Source: Saccharina japonica
Taxonomy: Eukaryota > Sar > Phaeophyceae > Laminariales > Laminariaceae
Length of the DNA stretch: 64,000 bases
Assembly: GCA_008828725.1 (NCBI GenBank)
Contig: MEHQ01003258.1
Coordinates: 62,001-126,000 of the forward strand
Reading direction: 5' to 3'
The position numbers were made by a program, and so were the translations under genes. This document shows, one piece after another, positions 45,823-57,424 of the stretch. The notes below the pieces were generated by a model. It saw only the letters and a list, made by a program, of their open reading frames with translations. It had not been told where the DNA came from and made no database searches. Position 1 is the stretch's first letter, and each line of letters opens with the position of its first letter.

Positions 45823-46765
45823 AAGAAAACCGAACGCTGGGGGAGTGACCGCTCGGTTTGAGAGCTTATGGCTGCCGCCCAAGCTTATGGCCCCTTAGCT
45901 TTTAGGCTAAAATTACTGCAAATGACAGTTTTCGATGCCAAGGGCCCGGAGCCAAACAAATCCAGTGATCCCGGACGCAACGAACAATGCTTGTAAGAAA
46001 AATGTATGAATAAGGGTTTTGCAGCTCATAAATAAGCGGCAGTTGCTGAGCCATGCCAACGACCCGTTCGATGCCTGCTGATGGGCTCAACATCGGTAGC
46101 TACTCGTAGGCAATACTCCACGCAATTCAATAGCATCCAAACTGAATGAAACACGGTTCGCTATTCAGCCCGACACGCACTGACTCAACACCCTCCCGAT
46201 CGGACCGACACAGCATCATCTGGCCCCGCCAAATAAACACAGCAATCGTGTTGGGGATCACACACCGATCTGGGTAAACGTATGATATGCCTGGGCACCA
46301 ACTAACCGTTGTTCTCGTTCGCGATAACCGGGGGAACACACCTGATGAACCGTCCCAACCGCCCCCCAGCAACGACCGATAAAAGCCAAACCCATGAACA
46401 AAACTAGCCACACTCCCGTCCGTGAGCAAATAGAGCGCCCGCGTGTATGAGCCGGCGTATCGTGTCAGATATTTGGGCTGGAAACGGATTATATTAGGTT
46501 GGGTTTTGAGACGGGGACGGGTAGTAATGTGTTCATTTCACAGAAGAGGACTACCAAGTTCTAAGCTCGTGTTAACTTCATATTTTCACGAAAACAAAAA
46601 CAATCAGCTGAGAGCGCATCAGTTCAACGTGGGTCGGCATAATTCGACGCGAGTCGACGGGGAGAGAAAGCGCTAAAGCCGTCTCGCGATAAAACAGCAG
46701 GGCATTAAACATAGAGGGGAGCCTATTGCGTGAGGCCGGATCAGATTTATGGCCAAAGGCGCTTT

Positions 46766-46940
46766 CACGAGCGTTAGGAAGGCTGAACCCTTAGCGCGAT
46801 AACATCAAGGCAAGAACCGTAGTGGGGGGGGAGAGGAGCCTACTTTGTGACCCCAGATCTGAGTCACGACTACGTAGTAGGTAGGGAGAAAGAAATATAG
46901 AAGAAGTGCGAAAAATATATTACATGGGATGGGAAAACAA
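46766..46940 (+). mobile_element. SINE 3' fragment, copy 3
   Basis: Matches the body and tail of the SINE at 23691-24028 (GAAGGCTGAACCC, GGCAAGAACCGTAGTGGGGG, GAGCCTACTTTGTGACCCC, GATCTGAGTCACGACTA, CATGGGATGG). No tRNA-like head is recognisable upstream, so it is 5'-truncated or badly diverged there. Confidence 0.75.
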
Positions 46941-46979
46941 ATGAAGCGACGTGAGGTACGGAAAACACGAAAAAACTCG

Positions 46980-47190
46980 AAACCCTAAACGAAATTTCGT
47001 ATCACAATAAGGTACCACTTTTTTAATACAGTTCGTAAAATATGGTACACAAAAGAATGACCAAACGTGACGTAGGAAAAATATGACCAAACGTTAAACC
47101 CCACCCGAAATTTTGTATCATAATAAAAGGTACCGCTTTTTTTGTACAGTTCGTAAACTAAGGTACACAAAAGTATGGCCATAACTAACC
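46980..47190 (+). repeat. 116-bp tandem duplication, incomplete second copy
   Basis: Starts at 46980 and 47096. Both contain CGAAATTT(C/T)GTATCA(C/T)AATAA, GGTACC(A/G)CTTTTTT, ACAGTTCGTAAA and GGTACACAAAAG. Noncoding. Confidence 0.82.
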
Positions 47191-47316
47191 GTCAACGAAT
47201 TTCACCAAACATCAGTCCAGTCGGAAAATAAGGTACGACACGTCGCCAAAAAGGCAGGGCTGAGAATGTAGGAAAATTGGAATCCGAGAAACCCAGAAGC
47301 GATGACAATACTAACA

Positions 47317-47683
47317 GGACCGTTTCCTATGCGGGTTGATTTCGAGCTTCAGATTTGCATTTTTCGACCTCAAAAACGAAGCCACCGTCCTATGCAGACA
47401 GGTCGACTCGAGCGCACTCGGCGCGTCGCCGCCAGACCAGAAGCAGCCAGCCAGGCTTCGGACGCTTGGTTTCTACGCCCAGTACAGTGCACTCGGCGCG
47501 TCTCTTCGCGGCGCCAGACCACAACAACAGCAAATGGTCTCGCCGTTTGCTCAAATATCTGCACGTACAACAAATCCGTGTTTTATCTCTCAAGAAGACT
47601 GTTTCGATTTTCGAATTAGGTCGTTGAAAAATCGATCGGACCATAATCTGAAGCTCAAAAATCGAACTGCATAGAAAACGGCC
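47317..47683 (-). mobile_element. Inverted-repeat element X2 (367 bp)
   Basis: Ends GGACCGTTTCCTATGCGG and (reverse) GGCCGTTTTCTATGCAG, both followed by GATTT..GAGCTTCAGATT. Its whole interior is the reverse of the left part of X1, including GGTCGACTCGAG and TCTTCGCGGCGCCAGAC. A short, non-coding family member. Confidence 0.75.
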
Positions 47684-47830
47684 TATAGTGTATACCTCGA
47701 TACACAACCGGAGGGGCAAGTTGATTCGTTTCCAGTTTCTGTCGATTTTTATTTTTTATGAACACTTCGTATATACAAGGAAGGGATCTTCCCTTCGATT
47801 GGGCATTACGACTATTATTATTAAGGGGAT

Positions 47831-48813
47831 TTTACAAAAAGTGGCACACCCCCCATATATCGTGACAAAAAGGGGGACATCGGTTTTCGCCACCGGGTAC
47901 GCCTATGTACTCTGTCAAATCGACTCGAAATAAAAACCTGATGCGTTTGCCACACTCGCATGGCATCTCCCTACCATCCCAGCGTTTTTTTTTCCATATG
48001 TTTAGCGGGTGAACAAGAGCGACCAAAAGGGGGGTGTGAGCATATCCCCCTTTTTGGTATGCCTACGCGAGGGTATCGCCCTTTTCATCTACTTAGTTTG
48101 GGACAGCTCCCCTCTTTACGTCACGTCCCCCGTTTTGTCACGCTGCGGACAGATATCCCCCTTTCTGTGTCAAAAAGACCACGGGTATGTGACCACTCCA
48201 TCTTCTGGTTGTTGTGGCACGGCCAACAGACGACGTCTAACGTCGAAAAGACCAACGTCCCATACCTAGCATACGTGATGTACGTATATGATCACAAATG
48301 ATTCCGTGAGTACTGCCTGCACACCATATACGAGAGAAGGTCCTGTGACAAGCATATCTGGTTCAGAATCAATCGTGGTGATCAGGTGTGGCCCTGCAAA
48401 TCAACGCATTACAACATCGGTTGGCTCCCTGTGCCCTGTGGTCCTCAAACATTATCAACATACATACGAGTATGCGTAAATATGTACGTACCAAAGGATA
48501 GTAGTCCTCCTCTGCTACTACTGCTGGCTGCTGTACGTATATGTAGTAGTGCCGGTACCGCCGTATACATATACGCGTATATCAGGTACGTACCGTGGCG
48601 TAAAGGAGAAGAGAGTCTTATTGGACCAGGGAGTGAGCTGTTGAGCTGTTCGGTCAGAGTGATGGTAAATATATGACTATGAGTATACCGTTAATGCGCT
48701 GGGCCGTTGGATTGGTGTTGGCGACCGCCTCTTTAACGAAAACCTTGCCGCCGGTGCTTGGTAGTGTCCCCCTTTTGTTACGATATATGGGGGGTGTTCC
48801 CCTTTTTGTCAAA
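47831..48813. mobile_element. Inverted-repeat element Z with iterated CCCCCTTTTTGTCAC motifs
   Basis: The ends 47831-47879 and 48765-48813 are inverted copies of ~49 bp (ACACCCCCCATATATCGT, then (G/A)ACAAAA(A)GGGGGACA). The inside carries more copies of the GACAAAAAGGGGGA word in both orientations, near 48021, 48043, 48107, 48125 and 48150. There is no transposase, and ORFs are short. Candidate MITE of about 983 bp. The iterated word could be a transposase-binding site. Confidence 0.65.
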
Positions 48814-49831
48814 GGCCCAAATATTAATAAACACTCTACCCATGAAAGATTTTGAAAAAAATGTTCGATGATTTGTTGTGTGTATCTGGATACCGAGAGG
48901 CCGAGAGCGAGGTACGCTAGTGCCCCAAATGTTGCTGGTTTAGTCGCGTATATGTGAGTTGATAGAGCGCTGCAGCGACTCGTCCAGCGCAGCAGCAGCA
49001 CTACAACGCAGCAGAGTACAGTAAATCTCTCGCGAAGCGCCTTAACCAATCATATCCCACAAATCGTACCAGAAAAAGTGCCAAATTTAGTATGATTTCT
49101 TGCTGTTTTTACGTGTTGTTTAGTGTGTATTTTTAATCAAATCACGAGAAGCCGTCGACCCAACCCAGCTCTAACCCTAAGCCCAACCCTAGTCCAAGCT
49201 AAGGCTCGACCCGTCCGCGGCTTCGCCGCGCGTTTTGGACAATATACCAAAATGTGCGGACCACCACAAAAACCGTAATATAATTGGCACTTTATCTGGT
49301 ACGATTTGTGGGACAAGCGCTCTCGCAATGGCTACTGCCTCTCGCGGCCTGCGTTTTGTGATGGACAAGTTGTTGATGCACAACACAGCAGTAGTAAGTA
49401 GTAGATGTGAGGAAAATAGCTCGGCACCGAGACAAACTATCATCACCGCAATGTGACAGTTTGTTTATGGTAACTCGCGCTGAGGAGGAGGCAGCACGCT
49501 TGAAAGACACACAGTCCTGCACAGTAGTTAAAAATGTGTAATAATTGCTATTTCTTAACCTTTTTTTTATTTCATTTTATTGGTTTGGGCCATCTGACAA
49601 TGTATAGCGCTTGTTTCAATCATCTGTACTCGCCACTGGTGCCTGGCCGTTGCGAGCTGTGAACATAACAATCTACTACGAGCTCTTCTCGCTGCCGCGG
49701 GATATCAAAGGATGGGGGATTCAGATCGAGGCTGGGGTTAGCCCAGGCGATTCTATAAAGATAATGTACCCGTACTATTATGGCTAAAAAGGATATAGTT
49801 AATGAATTTTGCAAAAGGGGTAAACAACAAC
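48814..49831. other. Noncoding; telomere-like words near 49163-49195
   Basis: Contains CTCTAACCCTAAGCCCAACC near 49170. A GC-rich ACCCGTCCGCGGCTTCGCCG stretch follows. No gene recognised. Confidence 0.4.
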
Positions 49832-50261
49832 GCAGAATATTCTCGGAAGAATGAGATGATGTGAGTTGTGTACGTACGTAAGAAGTATATCCAAATACAT
49901 GGTAGTATGAATCGCAGCCCGTGATATACACCTGGTCCAGTTCATAGTTGCGACCTGCACGTGATAGCGCAGTGCAACAGAGTCAGAGCTACAGTTCCAA
50001 GGTGTGATATAGACTAGTTTTGAGTTCCCGGTATGTCCGAGGAGAGCAAGTCGTCGGAGGCTGAGGTTATTCGGTTGCTGCTGCGCAAGACGTTCAGGCG
50101 GCTTTCGCTGCTGCGCAAACCCGGGCAGAAGAAAATGCGCATGCCGCTGTAGCTGCGGTGCAACCACAGGTGGACCACGCCGTGCTGAGGATGCGAATGC
50201 TGTGCAAGCCGAGGCCGAGACCCGATAGGCCGTGGCTGCTGCTGCTACCGCTGCTGATGCC

Positions 50262-50301
<40 letters not shown>

Positions 50302-50692
50302 TTGCTGCGGACGCTGTTTCGCCACCTCTACCGGAGACCGCAGGGGAAGCTGCAACACCTGCTGAGATCCTGCACTGGCAAAACCAGGTTGCCCACGAGT
50401 TCTCCCGCATCGACAGCGAGGTACTAATCATGAAATCCGTGTTGGATAACGTGCTGGTATCTATGGGGGACATTCGGGACGCGCTTGCTGGCGGTGCGAC
50501 GAAAACCACTCACGTCGAGGTCCTTCTCAAGCAGCTTATGGAAAACTTCGGCGACCGCGAGCCGGTCTCGCGGGAAGGTGGGGACGCGAGAGAACGTTAC
50601 GTCTAAAAGTCCCAGCTCACGGACGACACTGCACTCTGGAAGAAGATGCTTTCGAGAAAACATTGGGGGCTCAGGGGGCGCCTGCCCCCGAA
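49832..50692 (+). mobile_element. Ngaro/PAT-like retroelement fragment (copy C)
   Basis: Begins with exactly the same terminal GCAGAATATTCTCGG as copy A, runs through A1 (to about 50030) and into the gag-like region, and stops abruptly after CCTGCCCCCGAA, where flank DNA begins. No pol or recombinase. The Ala-coding CTG/GCT run is expanded (about 50230-50315). Broken, and clearly diverged from copy A. No target duplication found. Confidence 0.85.
50230..50315 (+). repeat. CTG-type trinucleotide run
   Basis: Near-pure (GCT)n with GTT and ACC interruptions, inside the gag-like part of copy C. The matching stretch in copy A (about 13935-13980) is shorter. Confidence 0.8.
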
Positions 50693-51611
50693 CTTGTACG
50701 AAGTATGTAAATATAATTAGGTTTCACCTACGAGGGACACGATTTATTTATTCCGTACGATTTCCAGATCTTAATTAATGTTGACACAAGAGGCACACGA
50801 TATGGCAAGCATAATACTAGGCTTGGCTCGACACGGATGCCATTTTAACGGCATGTATTCTCGCATTAACGTCGTATAAACTCCAGCGCATATTCGACGA
50901 TTTTGATTGATCAAAAAGTGCCTAAAATATAGGCAGAAGCTTGGTGTGGCCTCCACGGGGGTCGCTCAAAATGAGTAGAGTCGCTTGACGCAATGTCGAA
51001 ATATCTATCTCTTACCCGAGCCCTGATCTGTTTCTTCTCCCGCGAACTTCATCACGATATTTCTGGATCAAAAACTGCGATTGATGTTTGGTCGACAACA
51101 AATAATATCAACACGTGTGTTATGTTCAACTGACAACCTATCGTTTGCCGTTCCTGCCGTCAAACGTTCGGGGCTTTAAGGTTTGTGAAAACACGCCCTT
51201 CCATTGACGCAAGCGTGGGAGCATGCGTTCGGTAACGTTAACGAAACTTGCTCAGACTCTGGAAGAGATGGATCTTCTGGGTACTACACATTTCGAACCT
51301 ATGCATCTGGGGTAGGAGATTAATATACCCTGCGATAGGGGTTTTCCAGACGTTCACCGAGGGTGAGGTTTGCAGATACTCTACAAATAAAATGATGATG
51401 ATTATATTGTCATGTATCCAACATGATGATAACGATATGTACCTATTAGAGAAAAATAAACAACACTTCTGTCCACGAACATGTACCGAAACATCCCATA
51501 CGGCAAACATTATTTCATGGTATTCCAAGGGCACGCGCCAAAAAGAGAAAACAACATCACACTCCTAGGAAGGTCTGAATGAAAAACAAACCACATCGCT
51601 GTGATCACAGG
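50693..51611. other. Noncoding, nothing recognised
   Basis: Frames near 51238-51568 on both strands are mirror frames without a motif. Confidence 0.4.
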
Positions 51612-51767
51612 ACAAAATGAGCGAATGCTTTTTTTTTCTTCTTTTTTTTTCACTTGGTTTTAGATACCCCCCCTATATTTTTTCCAGGAAAAAATATAGG
51701 GGGGGTCTCTAAAACCAAGTGAAAAAAAGAACAAAAATATAAATAAAATGAATTTCGCTCATTTTGT
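51612..51767. mobile_element. Fold-back element of 156 bp
   Basis: Outer arms ACAAAATGAGCGAA(T) are inverted at 51612 and 51767. Inner arms of 35 bp (CACTTGGTTTTAGA..CCCCCCCTATA..) pair with one mismatch around a single base near 51694. Between outer and inner arms lie T-rich and A-rich spacers. A hairpin of this quality is typical of a small fold-back or MITE element. Confidence 0.85.
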
Positions 51768-53439
51768 GCCCGACCGGTTATTAATGTATTCAAACCTGCT
51801 TGCGTTGGATGTGGAAAAACTAGTCAAGAGATGAACCAAGAAAGACAAGGTACAACCGCTCTGCTAGGGAAGACCTGATGGCGGTGTTTACTGCAGGCCA
51901 GGTAGCATACATGTACGTCGTCAACTATCAGTACAAGTAGTCGCTGTTAGCAATAGTAGCAGAAGTCAGCAGCAGGGCTGCTGTGATATTAGTATATGGA
52001 ATATTGGTAGCGTATCGCTATTATACAATAATACTCAAGGCTAAAATTGCGGTGCAACAACAAAAAAGTATATGACAATCTCAACAGCTTCTGAAATATG
52101 CGGCGATACTACATAGCTCGTTCAAGAGTAAGATGATCAAGAATGCTGTACAAGAAAACATTCTACTACGTAGCCCTGGACGTTGCGGCACAGGATGGTA
52201 GCCCGGTTGCTCTAGACGTCGTGGCATAGAAGGCATCGTCCACGTTGTCACTCTTCTCTGCTCTTCTATTCCTCTCTCACACGGTTTCAGACTCCCCTGG
52301 ATCCTCTATACAGTTAGCCTTAGGCGTGTGGGATCCCAAATACCGGCTGTTTCAGTGTTCGATATTCGTCCCAAAGAAAACTGAAAAAAAAATGTTTCGA
52401 CCAATCAAAACCAAGAAAATTGAGGTCAAAACACAAACGCCTGAAGCATTTCAGCTGACCACGACTACGGAAAAAGCAAAAAACATCGTGCGGAACGAGG
52501 GTGGTCGAATCATTGTTTTCGACACCTCATGTCGAATTGTTCAACTTAGAGCTTTTGACAGGGGGGCTGAGACCGTCCCCTCCCTCTACAACTGTACAAA
52601 AAGTATATAAACTGAACACAGGGGACAGTATAGAGCCCCCCCCCCCCTGCTTGATATACAAGGCCTTCCATAGTACTACAATACTACCGGACACCGTCCC
52701 CTCCCTCTATTGAACACAGGGGACGGTAGAGAGCCGTCCCCTGCTTGATACAAGGCCTTCCATAGTACTACAATATTACTACTGGGCGGCGCTGCGACCT
52801 ATACGAGTAGGCCGCAACTGCGTAGTGACAGCGACTGCAGCAGTAGCGACAGCGACTGCAGCAGTAGTGAGCGGAACAAAGGAGCTATGAGCTCGCTCCA
52901 AGGTGGATCAGAAGGCCCCGAAGAGTCGTGGGATCGGCAGGCTTGGCATAGAATGTCGAATGCGTTCTTTGTTTTGCTTCGGCACATTGTATTCGGTCGA
53001 AAAGCTTGGTCGGATCAACATGCACGTTCCTTCCTTCTTAGCAGATAGATAGGTCGATAGACCCCAGCTAGGTAGGTATCTTCGACACCTGTGTATACCC
53101 TTGCAACGATAATCGATCAGGGAAACCAACTGCTGACCCTGCCTGGTGATATTGGCAGCATGCCTTCCCACACAAGTCCCACATGATTCTGTACACACGT
53201 CGTGCACGTCACTACTGTCGGCGACATCGCGAACAACAACAGTGTTCAACACTCACATATTACATCGTGGCAAAGCAAAACAAGCATTCAATGTAAAATA
53301 TGTCGCACGAGGGATGTATGTATGGTGTTATGTTACGCTATTTGACCCGATGTGAGGGTTTGCGCCTCTCTGGTACTCTGTCACAGAAATCACAGATGAT
53401 ACGTACACCGGGTGGCTGGGTATCCATATTCAGTGCGAG
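51768..53439. other. Noncoding; ~100-bp tandem duplication at 52571-52775
   Basis: The duplicated unit contains CCGTCCCCTCCCTCTA, TGAACACAGGGGACGGTA-like and AAGGCCTTCCATAGTACTAC blocks. Each unit also has GTCCCC/GGGGAC inverted words, so the transcript could fold. 52815-52870 has a GACAGCGACTGCAGCAGTAG repeat. No gene. Confidence 0.55.
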
Positions 53440-53700
53440 GATATATCTACCCAATATGGATATGATATGCCTATATTTATATCCAGATTTTTCCCCTCAA
53501 TCTAGATATAAAGTGCCTATTTATATTTTGTCTCATATCCCGACGGTATTATGGGATATTGGGTATAAATGTGAGATATGATATATCATGGAATATATCC
53601 GTCGATATCATGGGATATATCCTTCTTTTGTTTTTTTTTAATTTTTTAATATCCGATATATCACGTCATATATCGCCGATATATCGGGATATTTCACACT
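53440..53700. repeat. GGATAT/ATATCC low-complexity block 1
   Basis: Dense GATAT, ATATCC and GGGATAT words in both orientations, strongly self-complementary. A similar block is at 55680-55890. Confidence 0.65.
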
Positions 53701-55449
53701 TCGAGCTCTGATTAAATAAAATTTAATAAATACGAGTACGTCAGCTGATTTGTCGTATCAGTGGATCTGCTGAACTGCGGATGAATGTGACCAATAATAG
53801 ATGGACCGCGTAGAATGTAGAATGCCGTACGAGAAGTAGTGTAACGTTTTTTTTATAAATTAAACAAAAACTAATTTCGACACTAATATTGTTCGACGAA
53901 AGGTCACTGGATGTACCGCATTAATGTATAACGATGACGATGACACGAGAGCATGGATGGGTCGGTAAAGACGCCACAGCAGCTACCGGACTCGCACATT
54001 GCTATTGCTTGACGAGGAACCGAATGGATACAGCAAAACTCGAAAACTGCTGCCTCGCTCATTGGTCAAAATAAATACCTACGAGTAGCTGTATTACGTA
54101 TCATAGTACCTACCCGTAGCTCTACCAGGTATACCGGTATTATACCGGTACTTTTTAATTGTACCTGATTGTACGTAGTAGGTGTGCGTTGTTTGGCGGG
54201 TTCATGTTTTGAGCTGCTGGGTGAAAGACTGCTCGTTCGCCTTCAGCGAACGACTGGAGCACACCGATCGTCTCACTCCCACTTTGTCTACATACAGTAG
54301 CTTCAGCGCATCGTCAACTTGGATCATCGTGGACTTGGTCCATACCCGGATGACTGCATCACCGTCAGATCGTTCGTGCAGTAGGCAATATTGATGTGGG
54401 TTGGCTTGTTCTTCGATTAACCGCGGTAAGTTCTTGTGGTTTGTCCTATTAATAATTTATCGTGGCTCGGCAGTGCTACATATTTATTTCTTTTTTGGGA
54501 TATTGTACCACTGGTTGGCAGGGGTTTCGATGTGTTTGTGGGGAACTGACACGAAATTACAACCTTGCTGGAGGGATCGCCACCATCGATGTGCGCCGAA
54601 AGTGTTAAGTACTTCAACCCAGCCAATGTAGGCAGCGGGTTCTTGTTCGATGCTTCTATAGAAGTGCTTGGGGGGGAGACTTGACCCTTGCGGTAGGAGG
54701 TGACAGGTTCAGGGGCAAGGGACAAGGGGGGTAACAACAGTAGATTATGGGGTTCGGGGGTAAGGAACAAGGAGGGTAACATCATCAGTAGATTTTAGGG
54801 GGAGTGGTTGCAGAAAGCAGAGCCACAGTCGGAGCCAAACAGTATTATTGAGCAGCAACACCGCACGACGCGTGCTACGGTAGAGGTAGCACTTTTTGGC
54901 TGAATCGTTTTCTGAACGATCGGGCTCCTTAACCCAAATTCGTCGGACTTTCATTTTTGTGACGAATAATGTTTCAGAGTATACTTCGGTCGTGAGACTT
55001 CTCATCCGTCAACATTTTTTTGTTTTTCCTCCAATTTTGTTTTTTGGGTGAGGTATGATGCTCCTTAAGTGAGGAGCTCAGAAAAAACATGGTGCACCTC
55101 TATCGTAGCATGCGTCGCACAGCCTGCTGTGCGTTGAAATACCCTCGCGGCAACTTGAATCCGGCCATTCGTGTGGACAGAGGAATTTATTTCAATGCTT
55201 GTTTGGGAGTGCTGGGGGTGGGCGGGGTGTTGGTTCTAGCTTGGTACATCTAGGGGTCGAAATCAGTTTGTTGTTTCGAGGAGACTTGCTTTGTGCAATA
55301 AACAGTTGATAATTGTCGTATGTTTGCGTTCTTGTGCTGATTTTATCCTTGCTTCTTCTCCGTCTATGGCATGTAGCTAGTGGCATGTGACACCATTGTG
55401 GTGCACATTGCCGGACGGGAAATATAACAATAATATCAGGGTTGTATTC
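53701..55449. other. Noncoding, nothing recognised
   Basis: Short mirror frames only (up to 122 codons, minus 54417-54785) with no motif. A weak extra copy of the R1 end word (GTGCACATTGCCGGACGG) is at 55401-55419. Confidence 0.4.
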
Positions 55450-55515
55450 TTCTTTCGGGAATGTTATGAGTGATCAATGTTGAAGCCCATGCTGCATGCT
55501 GCACATTGTCGGATG
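55450..55515 (+). repeat. Dispersed repeat R1, copy 3
   Basis: Shares TTCGGGAATGTTATGAGTGA and CACATTGTCGGATG with the copies at 9609 and 26551. The GCATGCT word near its end is duplicated. Followed by an ACAAGCACAATCGTATTGAT tail. Confidence 0.6.
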
Positions 55516-55679
55516 ACAAGCACAATCGTATTGATATTGATAACGTGATGCCTACAAACGTGATGCCTTATGTTGCTACCAGGTTTAAAACTTGTTATTA
55601 ATAGTATGGCGCACCTTGTTATTATGTACCAGGCATAATATGATATAATACATCGTGCCAATCCGTCACTACTGCTGTG

Positions 55680-55890
55680 TATCACCTAATATATCGTATA
55701 TCACAGATATATCCACATATATCCATATATCCCGTAGTCCATCTGGATATCTGTAATAACATATCATATGCCGAACGTATATCCAATTATATCCAGGATA
55801 CCAGGTTATGGAAATAAATATGGATATAATATGATACATCCAGAATCGGGATATATCCAGATTTGTTGGGGGCAATATATCCATATCATA
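55680..55890. repeat. GGATAT/ATATCC low-complexity block 2
   Basis: Same style as 53440-53700, with CATATATCC and GGATATATCC words on both strands. Confidence 0.6.
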
Positions 55891-56947
55891 CCCCCCCGGT
55901 TTTCAACCCAATACCCAGGTGTACTACACCGATACACGCTGGATACACTGAAACAAAAATGGCGTTAAAAAACTAATTTCCGAGCCCTTCGGGAGGGAGG
56001 GGGGGGGCTAGGTGTATGATATCCAAATCCCCGGCCGCCCCTGTGCGAAACCAAATTTCGTACGAGTATACGAAAACAAAATGATGCACAACAGGCGAGC
56101 AACAGCAGAAGCAGCAGCAGCAGCAGCTGGAGGAGATGGAAGGTGGCGTTAAACCGCCTCCTCCAGCCTCGCCACGCGCGCCCCGTCAAGTCGTCTCAGT
56201 CCCTCTTCGGTGCCCAGCGCCGCTCGGGCTCCACGCGTTTCTGTTTCGGGGTGCAAACCTTTATCGTGATATAATCCAAGTCTTCCTTCATGACAAGCCC
56301 CACGCACTTCTCCGTATGTATCAGTAAATGCATACCCTGGTATTATATATGCTTGTATCTCCGCAGCTAGCGTCTCGGCCGACCGACATTGAGCAACAGC
56401 CACGTCGCAACACCGCTGTGCCATCGCTCCAGCGCATGGTAGTGGCGGCGGTCCGCGGCGTTCACGGCGTGCCGGCCCCGCACCTCTACGTGCCAACTTC
56501 TCCGGTAGTATTTTCCCTGTCCGAGCAAATCACTCGTGGTGCTTTTTTTCAACGGTTCTGGCATTGTTTTGTTTTTTATGCGGCAAGAATTTACGAAGTA
56601 GCAAACAAGTGATTTTTGAACGAGGGGTACTTGGCTGTAACGTGGGGGATTTCGATGCGGTATTTTACTCTGCGTGCTGCGAAACCTGGTGTAACTTTCT
56701 GGAGGCACGCCATTTAATATAAATGGGTTCACTCTTGAACGGTCTGCACATTATATGAAAACCCTGAAAATCACCCATCTAAGCTGTTTCCACAGCCCTT
56801 CGACGCGGAACCACATTCCGGGTGCTGTCGGCAGGTAGATTAGACCGTTTTACAGGTCTCCACGCAGTGAAAGTTCTCAATTGTACACGTATCAAAAGGT
56901 AACATTGATACCATGCAGTAGGGCTGGTATACTATATTCAAGTTATC
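55891..56947. other. Noncoding; GC-rich block at 56130-56480
   Basis: A CAG run (about 56102-56130) and a GC-rich block open on both strands (115 codons minus, 94 codons plus). No motif on either strand, so no gene is called. Confidence 0.35.
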
Positions 56948-57424
56948 TTGGGACTCAAGGTAGTCCGAAGTGTTGACGATTTTTCAGTCTATTCAAATGC
57001 CGCGTTTGGGGCAAATGTCATCCATTTAATCTGCCACTATTTCGTGGTCTTTAGGTACCTTAGGACAGATGCTAACCGGGTGTTGTTCGCAAGATGGTGT
57101 TGGGCGCAAGCGCCATTCTCAAACATCCGCAGTTTCCTGTCTCATGTAGGTTGCTCGTTCCCCAGCTGGCTTAATTGTTATCAGCGACAGCCTCAGCGAG
57201 CAAGGCAGGCTGAGTCGTCACATACGCCAATTAGTCACGATCAATCGTCTACAGCGCAGCGCGCACATAAGGAACCATCCAGAAGGCGTCTTCGACGGGA
57301 TCTATTTTCTGGAACTGAAACACGAGACTATAGTCGGCGACCGAACTGCCAACCTTGGAATAAAAAAACCCGTGCGATGAGTCAAGCGGTTATACAGCGA
57401 TTCCGATTTACAAGTATCACCTAA
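56948..57424 (+). mobile_element. Possible Ty1/copia RNase H relic
   Basis: A frame here carries VYSNAAFGAN, which recalls the (V/C)YSDA(A/S)F..N start of the RNase H domain in copia-type pol. The rest is not convincing. If right, it is a broken fossil separate from the copia remnant downstream, because RNase H should follow RT. Confidence 0.3.

Larger units (their letters stand above)
44571..45949 (+). repeat. Two repeated blocks in swapped order around element X1
   Basis: Block p (TAGCTTT(C/T)AGGCT...GATGCCAAGGGCCCG) is at 44571-44622 and 45896-45949. Block q (GGTGAAGAAAACCGAACGC...) is at about 44752-44800 and 45824-45870. The order is p-q on the left and q-p on the right, both in + orientation, with X1 between. 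This may be a circularly permuted or tandem unit split by the insertion. Confidence 0.65.
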
